Made by a program: the position numbers and the translations under genes
Notes under the pieces: model-generated
The model's database searches: none
What the model saw: only the letters and a program-made list of their open reading frames with translations
What the model was told of the DNA's origin: nothing
Assembly (NCBI GenBank): GCA_965153455.1
Contig: OZ234498.1
Span: 2,914,001-2,978,000, forward strand
Direction of reading: 5' to 3'
Source of the DNA: Sphagnum compactum
Lineage: Eukaryota; Bryophyta; Sphagnopsida; Sphagnales
Length of the DNA stretch: 64,000 nt
Shown: positions 36,878 to 46,989 of the stretch, one piece after another
How positions within the stretch are numbered: the stretch's first letter is position 1
Layout of the letters: every line of letters begins with the position of its first letter

Positions 36878-37398
36878 AACAAGGCAAGTTTAATGCTCAC
36901 ATATTGTCACGAACATTTCCTATTTCAAGTGTTGTAACTTGTGGATTTGGAAGGAATGGCAAGTTCTCACACGGAGCAACTTCTCTTGCAAAATCAAGTT
37001 GTGTTCAATTGTTAAAAAAACACATACATACACACACTGGGGCAGGGACATTCTGGAATGTACTCATTGCTTGCTCCTTTTTTTTCTGGGTTGAAATCTG
37101 GCAAATTTGGGTCATCTCTTTCGTTACAAAATCCTTTGTGAAGGTTGAAAGACGCAATCACTATCAGACACTTGCTGGTGGGTAAGGCTTGCAACAACCA
37201 CAAGTTTTTTTTTCCCCCCTTGCCAAATTAATTAAATTCAGTACCAGTTTTTTTCAAAAAGGTTATAAGCGAGGGTTTGTTGAGGGATTCATTTTCACTG
37301 CCAAAATATTGAATTTTATTATTAAAAAAAATTCCAGATTCTACATCAGGTAGCCCACAATTTAGAAGGATGCTCAATTTTTTAAAACTTTCACACAC

Positions 37399-37418
37399 AT
37401 ATATATATATATATATAG
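37399..37418. repeat. TA dinucleotide microsatellite
   Basis: About ten AT units beside a CA run in non-coding DNA. Confidence 0.85.
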
Positions 37419-37759
37419 CCAGATTCAAATTGTCTTATGAATGATAATTGCATCAGTTGACACGTACTCAGGGTTTATTTCCCCCCTTTTATTAGGGCCA
37501 ATTTTATGTGATATAGAAAAATTGATGATTTTTCCCCAATTTTTGGTTGAGAAAATGACCCAAATCAAATCTGGAAAAAGAAATTCCTGATACTACATGA
37601 AAATAAATTTATGCATAATTAAATAGTTTTTAAAATAAAAATAAAAATAGCAAGTTACAACAACAACTAGTCTTCACTCTCTTTGCTTCAAGTCTCCATA
37701 ATGTCATCCTGATTGCGATGCTCATTTAATGCATTTGTTGGGCAAATACAAAACGAGAG

Positions 37760-38466
37760 CAACAAATTAAATACGACAAATGTTGCTCGAGACAAGGAGC
37801 TGGGGCTGGCTGGCTGGCCGCCTCCACTCTAGATTTTGGAGCTCTACCACAGTAGTGACTCTCTCAAACATCACATAACTCTCTGCTGCTGCAGCTGCAG
37901 CTCATTTCAACTAGCTATCTGTACATACAATCTCCTTCACAACAAACAATAATTCGCCAGGCGGGAGCCAGCTGATGAGAAGCTTGAGAGAGATATAGAG
38001 CTTGAGAGCATCGAGCTGAGTATCCATCAAATACTGCACTTCATTGTCTCAATTGAGTTTTTCTGTTTGGGTAGTCTAATTAAAGCACTTGTTTAGTATT
38101 ACTACATTGTGTCCAGGACTTTGATCTAGCTCCAGCTGCATTGCTCTGAGCTGATCAATAATTTAGTTTCTGTGTGAGTTGCGAACTTGCTCAAGACGTG
38201 ATAATTAGGTTGCAGTTGCAGAATTGTTGCCTCTTGTAAGACTTGCACAGTCTAGTGGGTTCCAGCAGAAGAAGTGGTAGTACCTGCAGTTTGTAGGCAG
38301 CTGAAAGCTGGGGAGGGTGACAAAGACTTGCAGTCTAGTGAGTTCCAGCAGAAGAAATAGTGGTACTTGCAGTTTGTAGGTAGCTGAAAGCTGGGGAGAG
38401 TGACAACGACTTGGGTGTGTCCCAGGAGCTCCGTGATAATTGAGTTAGTCGGGACCGGAGTTATAA
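37760..38466 (+). promoter_or_regulatory. upstream and leader region of the peroxidase gene
   Basis: Base composition rises sharply from about 37780 (GGCTGGCTGGCTGGCC, then CTGCTGCTGCAGCTGCAGCTC), marking the proximal promoter and long leader of the peroxidase. Several upstream ATGs exist in short frames. I find no clear TATA box, so the transcription start is not assigned. An 84-bp tandem duplication lies at 38240-38407 and a third copy seems to begin at 38408. Confidence 0.45.
38240..38407 (+). repeat. 84-bp tandem duplication in the peroxidase leader
   Basis: Copy 1 (38240-38324) and copy 2 (38325-38407) both run from GACTTGCA(CA)GTCTAGTG through TTCCAGCAGAAGAA and CAGCTGAAAGCTGGGGAG to GTGACAA. 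They differ by a few substitutions and small indels. The duplication lies 60 bp upstream of the peroxidase start codon, so it is probably transcribed. Confidence 0.9.
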
Positions 38467-40274
38467 ATGGCGAGGTCGCGGAATTTGGAATTAGCAGGAT
38501 GGTGCTGGAGCAATGTCTTCTTCTTGTCGGTGATGTACTTAATGCTCTTCTTCTTCTTCAGTACTGTCGGCAGGACATCAGGTCAGCTGGAGTATGGATT
38601 CTACGATGCCACGTGCCCTAATGTGGAAGAGACGGCTAGACAAGTCTTACAACTCTATTTCACTACTGATCCCACCTCTTCTGCCTCCATTCTTCGTCTT
38701 TCCTTTCACGACTGTCAAGTGCAGGTATTGCCATTCCTCACCTTTCTCCATCGATTCCTGTGTGAAGAAAATAAGTATGCAGTCGTGTCATTTAGCTACT
38801 GCATGCGTTGAACTGTTCCCTTCGACTCACCTGGTCATGGCTTTTTTTTTCCTCGAGGATTAGCTTGTGGACCCAATCTTCTTCCTGTTAGGATTTGTAG
38901 TACTCCAGTCTCGGACGTCCCGCAGCAAACTATATATGGTTCTAATATTGCGTATCAAGCATGCATGCGCAAATTTTGCTCTCTCTCTCTTGCAGCCCAA
39001 ATTTTGCCACAAGACTCATGTTGGTCATCAACGATGGAAGCCTTGAATCCTGGGTACTCTCCTGCGCAGGGATGCGACGCGTCCGTAATGCTGGATTCTG
39101 CCAACGGTATTACAACGGAGTTGTATGCAAGTTCCAGTTTCGGTATCAGGAGGCTGGACATCATCGACGGGGTGAAAGCGACGCTCGAGGAAGCTTGCCC
39201 GAACACAGTATCCTGTGCCGACATCATCGCCATCGCCGGCCGTGAAGCAGTGGCTTATGCTGGTGGGCCCCGAATCACCATTCCTTTAGGGAGGAGGGAT
39301 TCGACTTTCGCAAGCACCTCGGAAGCATCCGCAAGTCTCCCGCAACCGACTATCAGCATGGACCAATTCCTGAACCTGTTTGCTACTTACGGCATGAGTC
39401 TTCCTGAGAGTGTTGCCATCATAGGTTAGTACATTTTGCTCATCAATTCTTTACAACATCTGGAGGGTCTTGTTTTCTGACTGGATGATGGACGGACGCT
39501 CGCTTTTCCATTAGAGAGTTGCAACTATGTTGAAAATATGTAGTCAATCAATGATAGAAACTATGGAAACATGTTTCCACGAGGAAAAAAGAATGACAGA
39601 TGTCACTTTGTGGTGAGTCACAGTTTGACTCACAGCTCCGACATTTGGTCACAATTCCTGCATTTGATTGATGCTTGATCAATAGAGCTGTGAGATGAGT
39701 GTGAGCACAGGTAGCTAGGCGGATAAAATAATAATGGAAAGCTGTTGTGATCAACTTCGCATTGATCAACTAGACTTTCTAAGTTGAGCTGATTGGGAGA
39801 AAGAATCCACACAGGATTAGTTGATGGGTAGTTATATAATTTATGAGCTGGTCAGCTGGTCGTGGATTTTGTGTGCCTGCAGGGGGTCATACGCTGGGAG
39901 TAGGACACTGTAGGAGTTTTGAGAGCCGGCTTCAGGAATCCGATCCAAGTCCGGGACTGGTATTTGGTGCGGAGTTGGAAGCAGCATGTGCTGCAACTGA
40001 GCTAACAGATCTGGTAGCTCTCCCCAACGACCTTACTAACTTTGTGTTTGACAATCAGTACTACATTGATGCAAGAAACGGGCGTGGCCTCTTCACTATC
40101 GATGCAGAGCTTGCTCTGGATTATAGAACTGCAGACATTCAGCAAACTTTTGCCAATGATCAACGAGCCTTCTTTGACACCTTCACTACTGCGTTTGTGA
40201 AGATGACATCCAGGGGGGTGTTGACAGGAAATGAAGGCCAAATTAGGCAAAACTGTCACTTTGTTAAAACCTAA
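38467..40274 (+). CDS. class III secretory peroxidase (PRX29-like), three exons
   Basis: Exons 38467-38724, 39070-39424 and 39883-40274 give 334 residues; the introns (345 and 458 bp, phases 0 and 1) have GT...AG ends. Class III peroxidases are haem enzymes of the cell wall or vacuole that oxidise phenolics with hydrogen peroxide, for lignin, suberin and defence. A hydrophobic signal segment (about residues 16-32) precedes QLEYGFYDATCP. Distal Arg77, Phe80 and His81 (LRLSFHDC), Ca-site GCDAS (87-91) and proximal His207 (GGHTLGVGHC) are present. All eight cysteines are there, predicted pairs C50-C129, C83-C88, C135-C329 and C214-C240. HDCQVQGCDAS, LFATYGMSLPESVAIIG and VLTGNEGQIRQNC resemble Arabidopsis PER29 more than most paralogues. 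The ATG at 38467 gives a normal signal peptide. Length and motifs are typical, so the gene looks functional. Substrate is not predictable. Confidence 0.95.
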
Positions 40275-40510
40275 TCCTGTACATATGAGTTTTCCAGTCA
40301 TGTGTTCATCCTCACTGGGGATCTTTGTATAGTTAGTCAAAAAAGACATATTCAATCATTTCAGTCAAATAACATAGATTGGGCAGACATTGTAGTTCCA
40401 ATACCCAACACTGAAAAACAGTGAGAAATTTCTTGCTATTTCAAATCAGTTGCATTGTATGTGTGGGAGGAACAGCCCAAGGTCAGGGCATTCTTGAAAT
40501 AAAAGGCTGA
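40275..40510 (+). terminator. 3' UTR and possible polyadenylation signal of the peroxidase
   Basis: An AATAAA hexamer lies at 40498-40503, about 225 bp after the stop codon, a usual plant 3' UTR length. The exact cleavage site cannot be seen. Confidence 0.35.
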
Positions 40511-40629
40511 GGCCAGGCAAAACTCAACGTAAAGCAAGCATGAGGCAAATCATGAATTTGCGACACATTCATAGATTACAAGGCGACAATGGATGTGTAC
40601 ATCATGAGGTGTCACCCCTCTATGTGCGG

Positions 40630-40745
40630 GTGAAGCTTACACCTATGCTTTAGGTGCGGAGACACCTACGAGCCATCAGAGTAGGCATAAGGTGGCAGAT
40701 GCACAATACGCCTATGCTGTAGGTGCGAATGGCACCTAGAGAGAC
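40630..40745. repeat. ~34-bp repeat pair with CACCTA/TAGGTG palindromes
   Basis: ACACCTATGCTTTAGGTGCG (from about 40639) recurs as ACGCCTATGCTGTAGGTGCG (from about 40708), each followed by a (G)CACCTA box. Each unit is itself a short palindrome. It lies about 400 bp downstream of the peroxidase stop. Confidence 0.7.
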
Positions 40746-41024
40746 ATGACTCATTGATCTAAGGTGCCTTTCCCTAACACTAAAGGAAAAACAGCCCTTA
40801 CTTTTATGGTTATGAGAACAGTTTCATACCCATATACTGTGGCTGTTTCATGGTAAACTCTGTTACGTTTGTACATTTATTTCAAAACGTTTGGTGAAGG
40901 ATTTAGTGTACACTGCCTTTATGGCTGCACATACTAAAATAAATAGAGGTTTGATTTCCTCTGACTAGATGACCCAGTCCATCTCTTACTTCTGTGATTC
41001 AAGCCAGTGTTTTCTTTAGGAATT

Positions 41025-41145
41025 TTCGTTTGTAGCCAAAGTGGCTATGATCCATAGGAAGATATTTTACCCCAGAAAAAAGGTGACGATCATTCCCAGG
41101 AAGATTTAGCCGAATCTGGCCATAAATCAGATATGAAATGCAGAC
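41025..41145 (+). repeat. GTAGCC-type dispersed repeat, member 4
   Basis: TTTGTAGCCAAAGTGGCTAT is identical to 27586, then ATAGGAAGATATT, GACGATCATTCC and GGAAGATTTAGCCGAATCTG. This is the best-preserved partner of member 3, about 100 bp shared. Confidence 0.6.
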
Positions 41146-41149
41146 CTTT

Positions 41150-43080
41150 ACTTTTTGGCTACACACTGAAAACTGAGTATTGAAGTCTGACGGTTTTTAC
41201 TTGTATTTTTGTTTCTCAGTTCTGATCATTGATTTTTTCCTCAAATTTCAGACGTCGTGTCATTGGGTAGCACAAGAGGGATTTAGCATTAAATGATGAC
41301 ATGTGCAAAATTTTTAAAAGTGCTACCAAGCTAAAAGCACAGTCCAAATGTGGCAAAAATATTTCGAAAACAAAATCTAGAGATTTGTTGATATTTTTCA
41401 GAAACAATGAGAGTATTTTGATAGAACATTCCCTTTTTATTTTTATTTTTCGCACCAAATCATTGAGTCTGAACGCTCAAATGTCAAGCCTGTCTTGTGC
41501 AAGCCCACATCTGTCAATTTCTGATTTTCTCAGTACTTATCTAGTTCACCTGGAGAGAAAAGTGCATGCACAAGGCCTGACCAAATCCTTTGGAGCTCAT
41601 TAGAGGTTGGAAGATCTAGGAGCTTTTCCAGATATTTCAGTTTCCCTTAATTGCAGCTTAAACTGATAGAAGTTGCTGTTCAAAGTTGAAACTCTACTAA
41701 GTGTATTTAAAGACGGCAAAAGTTTGAGGAAAAGTCCCTGACATTTTTTTGGCAAAATTTTGACAAAATACCTAGTCTCAGAGCTATGTTCTCAATTCTT
41801 TTGCATTTGCCTTCTCTATGTACTCATATTTTATCAACTCTAATTCTTTTTTCTTTCATCAGCGCCAGAAATTTTTACAAATAAATGGGTGAAATTGTGC
41901 AAAAAACATTTGATGTGTAAATTTGACTATTTTTTCTTTTTCTTTTAAAAGTTTGAATTTTTTTTAAAAAAGGAACCCTGATCAATGCACTACAAGCCCT
42001 ACAACAGAATTTGGTTTTTCTTTTCCTCACAGTAGCAAGCCAGGGCTCATGACACATGTGTGAGAAAAACTCTTGATTCAAGCCTTTACAATGTAGACTA
42101 TTGTGAGAACATCTCTATTCACTAATACTACAGTTTAACATTAGTGTAATATGTCAAACTACAATAAAAACTTTGTGCTTTCATCCATTATAATGTAAAA
42201 TATGTGATCTTTATTGTGGCATGTATTACACTAACATATTGTAGTTTCACCTTTTGACCTTTCACACTATATAAGATGTGCCACAATGAAAACCAGATGG
42301 AGGAAACCAGTACATTGGGTGGTTCTTAGAATTAGGGACTTCTACTTAACCTGGGTATATACCCACTTGCTCACTAGTTCTCAAATTCTCAAAGACTCAA
42401 TTTGGTTCTAAAAAAAAAGAAAAGTCAAGGAACCCACCAAAAAACCAGCAGTTCTTTAAGGTTTATGAATAAATGAAACTGGAGGTTCTTTGATTCTAGA
42501 ATAATTAAAGAACTGGAACTGGCAGTTCCTTAAAAATTCAAAGAACCACATGACACAGGAGGAAACCACAAAGTTTACATACACATGTGTCGTGAGCCAA
42601 GTCCTAATGCCATATGAAAAACCATATTGTGTTGTAATGAAGGTTGCCAAAAACAATTTTTTTCAAATTTGTTTTAGACCTTTGAAAAGCAGAAATTCGA
42701 TGTACTGAAATATATAAACACAGTAAAAGTACACACAAGACCCAAATTTTCAGTTTTATATTTCAGTTTTTACAAACCCATGATGATTGCTCGATTTTAT
42801 TTTCAAAATTTTCTCAAACCAAGTCCAAAGTTCAAACTAATGTTGTGTGTGTATATGGTATAATGGAATTTATGTCCAATCCATGTAATTGTATAACAGA
42901 AGACATGTAAATGTAAACTAAATACAATTCAATAGTTTTAAACAATTGTGTAAAAATGTGTAACTTCTATTTTGGGGGAAGGGGGGCTGCTTAAAGTTTC
43001 AAATTCCTTTTTGTTGATGGGCTTGTAACTTAAAAACAGTGTCAGATGTTTTCTATGGATGAAGGCTACAAACCTTAATT
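41150..43080. other. intergenic DNA, no supported gene
   Basis: ORFs of up to 100 codons without family resemblance. 42090-42260 repeats TAGTGTAATATGT and ACTACAAT phrases in both orientations. The AAAGAACC-type repeat follows at 42318. Confidence 0.4.
42318..42565 (+). repeat. AAAGAACC-rich dispersed repeat, member 3
   Basis: Begins TTGGGTGGTTCTTAG, like 59707 (TTGGGTGGTTCTCAG), and contains GGAGGTTCTTTGATTCTAG, AAAGAACTGGAACTGG and CAAAGAACCACATGAC. The units face both ways. Confidence 0.5.
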
Positions 43081-43107
43081 TAACTATGCCGTTGAACTAA
43101 TGGCGGC

Positions 43108-43353
43108 GTGGTGTTTCAAGGGCGTCGAAGGAGTTGTTTTCTAGTTTTTTTCTGTTTTTGGTTTGTTTTGTTGTTTTGCAGATTATTGCAACGGGATCTT
43201 GGTGAGCTGGTTTCAGCGATGGAGTGCGATCACGGCTGCTCAATGAAGACTCTTCATGAACTGTGTGAATCACGGCTTTGCGAGGGGATTGGCGAGAAGA
43301 TTTCAAGGGAGGGAAAGGACGGGGAGTGGAGTAGTATATATGATGTTGGTTGA
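43108..43353 (+). CDS. unassigned ORF, possible exon relic
   Basis: An island of higher GC in AT-rich DNA. After a fine acceptor-like TTGTTTTGTTGTTTTGCAG at 43162-43180 the frame reads LLQRDLGELVSAMECDHGCS and on to an EGIGEKISREGKDGEW end with a stop at 43353. The hydrophobic N-terminal part is probably intron. I recognise no family. Confidence 0.2.
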   Translation: MVFQGRRRSCFLVFFCFWFVLLFCRLLQRDLGELVSAMECDHGCSMKTLHELCESRLCEGIGEKISREGKDGEWSSIYDVG

Positions 43354-43894
43354 AGAGTTCTGGGGGATGAATTTTTGGTGGAAAAAGGAAGCTAAATTGC
43401 TAGACTTTTAGGATAACTAGCAAGTATGTAATCGATTTGGATTTTGGCATTGTAATTAGATAGGGATAGAACATTCTTGAGTGCATCTTGGGTACATGTT
43501 GACCCACCTCATTGTTTGAGTGGAGTTTTCAAAATGTTTTATCCCTAGCTTTGGGATTCACTCGTAACTAATTAATACAGATTACAAATATGTATAACCA
43601 TTAAGGAGATATCATTTATAAGTCCCAAAACATTTACACAAGGTTGCATAAGTGTAAATTGATTTATTTTTACACTTTCCTAAATAATTGTAAAAAAACT
43701 GTATTTACACATCAGAAAAGTTTTTACACTTATCCGATTTTACCAATGGGTATATATGTATTTACACTTATTCACACGATGTGACAATCACATGTCTTGT
43801 ATGGCCACCTCCAATGGCCACACCATTAAGTTTTTTATCCACAAGTTGTGGTAGCATTGAGGATTTCATCCATGTAGGAAGCAATGTTTTTTTT

Positions 43895-43995
43895 TCTACT
43901 TTCCTTTCTAACCTATAGCCAAATTTAGGTAAGTCCTTTTGTGGATGATAGCTAAATTTGGGTAAGTCATCTTGTGGATGATAGCCAGTTCACTT
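43895..43995 (-). repeat. GTAGCC-type dispersed repeat, member 5 (inverted)
   Basis: Two direct copies of a ~42-bp unit, AATTT(A/G)GGTAAGTC followed by TGTGGATGATAGC. On the minus strand this reads GGCTATCATCCACAAG ... AAATTTGGCTATAGG, matching members 1 and 2. Confidence 0.5.
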
Positions 43996-44579
43996 ACTTC
44001 ACAAAATTGAATTACAATACCTTGGTAGGAAGCTCTCAACACAATTTTGATAAATTGGTGTTGAGAGAACAACCCATAAGCAAATTCTCAAAGACAACTC
44101 TTTAGTTTTTTCTTTCTTTATTTTCTTTGTGTTGTGGTAAAAAAGAAGGGGTTACCACAAAACAACACTACATTCTATAGATAGTCATAAAGTACCAAAA
44201 TCCTTGGCGCATTATAAAATGGATCTTAAAATCTTGGTATTTAAATGTATCAAAACCTAAGTTTACACCCAACTATGAATTCCTATGAACCCAAATCCAG
44301 TCCTATCTAATCCATAATTAAAACATGAACTAACTCTATACACACATCTAATTTAAATGAATAAAGGAGGTTTGGCCAAGATCAGGTCACTCAATGTTCC
44401 CTCAGTCCATTTGAGTTGTTAAACCCCACCTTTGATGTATGCATAATGTTTTTTGCTACATGATAAGGTTGTTATTTGTTTTCACTATAATAAACTAAAT
44501 CCCTTCTAAAGCTTCTACTTATGGTGTATGGGTTTAATTTGGATGCAGTTCATTAGGTTCCTATGAACCTAACACACCC

Positions 44580-45470
44580 CCATGCTCCTTGAAAGACTCA
44601 AATGTGAATCTGAAAATGAAAACAGCGAAAGAAGGAGTTGGGATACGTTCCCTAGCTCACAACATTTCAAGGGTAAACGTGCGTGCTGGAACTCTGAGAT
44701 GGGGACTAGGACAAGTGACAAGCAAGTCAATTATTCACACGGACTTGCGCAAACCAAACAATAAGTTGGTTAGTGCATGGTTGGAACATTTTTGGTGCAT
44801 GGATGAGCCATGGGCATACATGGACTCACAAGACTCATCACGACCCAAACTTGGGGGAAGCCACCACCTTCCCCCTTATAATATTCTTTATGATTAGCCA
44901 CAGGGCTGCATCCAAATGTCATTTTGTCCCAGGACTCCCAAGTTGGGAGTCCCGAGATTTTCGAAATTAGAACTTTCAACACTTTGAAAGGCCATAACTT
45001 CTTGTGCAAACCTTTATTTGAGGTGAGGTCTAAGGCAAAGTTGTAGCCTTCGTAGAGGGCTTTCTAATGATATGTAGCACGCCATCTGCATACACGTATT
45101 TTAGGGTGATTCTTAACTTTTAATGGTGAGGAGTCAAATTGGCACTTTGACTCCCGCCCCTTCTTTTAGCCATAACTTGTGTTTTAAGTACTCAAATGGA
45201 TCATACAAGCTCATTTTAGACATTTAAGTTTCAAGAGCTTTCCATTGGTATAAGAAACATTTTCATCCAATAAATTTTAACCTTTGAAATACCTTTTTGA
45301 AGATTTCAAACTCCATAGGGATTCCAACTCCCAAAGTGGGAATCCACTTGGGAATGTGTAGGTTCATTCCTTCACTCCTGAGAGTGAAAATGTGACTTCC
45401 AAGTTGCATTCTTGGCCTAACCTTTCCTTACCTTTGCCTTGGTTGCAAACCCAAGGCTAGGGTTGTGACA
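44580..45470 (+). mobile_element. LTR-like repeat, copy B
   Basis: GGGGGAAGCCACCACCTTCC with CCTTATAATATTC just after it matches the minus strand of 60825-60790 (GAAGCCACCACCTTCCCCC, TTATAGTATTC). The two then run in parallel through CATCCAAATG, paired GGACTCCC/GGGAGTCC boxes, CATAACT, GAGGTCTAA-AAAGTTGTAGCC and TTTGACTCCCG, ending in GGTTGTGACA at 45470. A TATAAT-like box after a GC-rich stretch and a CA end are LTR-like, but no TG start, PBS or polyprotein was found, so this is a solo LTR or non-autonomous element with an uncertain left edge. Confidence 0.6.
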
Positions 45471-46985
45471 TAACCATTACTACAATGAATAAAAAGTTCC
45501 CCAAAATCAAGTTAGCGGTTGATGTTCTAGGTATGTAATCCAACCTAAATTCTGAGTCTCTATTTCCTCCCCAAATGGGATACCCCTAAAGGTTTCTCAT
45601 GCCTAGCATCCCATCATCATAGCCTTTATTTCTGTAATGTGCAACAAGATCACCCATTCTATAGGAAGTTTCAAATCACAACAAATGCATTCCCCTATAG
45701 CTCGAACCACTTGGAGTCTTCATTAACTTTTGGCATCAACCCCTCATATTCTTTGCTACACACATAACCAACATCTTAGCAACTACTACGCAGTGGAAGA
45801 AAAATTAGTAGCTACCCACTGATCCACACAACACAAATCCTAACATCTTCCAACAACTCGAATGTCTAAACCTTAGCTCTGCTCTCCCTCCTTTTTCAAG
45901 TTCCAACGCCCTTTCTCTAAATCAGTCTACAACGCCTCATCTTCTAGCAATCTTGCGCACCAATCCAAGCAAACAAAAATTCACAATTCCTCACTAAGAG
46001 CAAAAACCAAACATAGATAAATATGAAGATTTACATTCTAAAACCAGGAAAATAGAGTGCCTCCTTTTCCTATCTCCATGAATGCACAACCTGCAATCAT
46101 AAACACACAAAACAAAATATATTATTCCTAGCTTCATATAGTTAGAGTGCACATTTCAATCATTGTGCTCCATCAACTACTACTTTAGGGCAGTCCTTTG
46201 GTAACTTTTTCATTTTAAGGCCCCTTTTAGGTCACAGGGTAACCTTTGCAATTTAGAAACTTCTAAATGCCCTCTAAGGAAAATACTATGGAAAAGGGGT
46301 ATAGAAATGTGATGGAATGCCCACTTTTCACCTACATCAACTACGAATCATTTTTTTGTGTTTTGGATGAATGCATGGCATGGAATTATAATTGCTACCA
46401 AACTCTAATCTGCATGATTTAAACTAAGTCAGTGTCATGTTGACTATAATTTTTTGGATTGAAATTCCTTTATAGTTGCATTTAATTTGACATTCCACAG
46501 AGACCACACTATCAATATGTTTTGAATTATAAGTTATAACTAATCCTTTACACACCTTTGACTTTTATAACTACTTGGATGCTTTACAAAACACCAAAGA
46601 GTTCCTATTTCACAAACCTCCACTAGATTTAAATTGTAGGGGAATATCCCATACGAGTGCATTCTCTTGACGGAAGAGCACTCGAGGGCATGAGCCCAAG
46701 GGTGTTTCCAAAACTTAGGAAAACGCACAAGTACATGAACCTCCCCTTACGTAATCAACTCTCTCCTTTTATTTTCTCCCTTCTTTCTCATTTCGTAAAA
46801 AAGAAATATTTTCATGGGAACATATAAAATTGTGGGGAGATCCCCTAACATAACACCCTAATGTTTTTCTACTAGGGGAGATCCTTCAAAATACACACAC
46901 AAATAAAAAAGGAGTTGTTTACATAGCCACCTAAGTGAATACTTTAAAATCAAAAGCAACATCTTGGCCTAAACCCAAGATCCAA
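45471..46985. other. intergenic DNA
   Basis: No gene recognised. 46690-46712 (GCCCAAGGGTGTTTCC) matches 60876-60892 in the right part of copy C and may be another fragment of that element in opposite orientation to copy B. Confidence 0.35.
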
Positions 46986-46989
46986 GATA

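Noticed and set aside
38965-39245. Alternative ORFs overlapping the peroxidase intron 1 and exon 2
   Set aside because: They read through the intron or lie in other frames; the GT-AG gene model gives a complete peroxidase.
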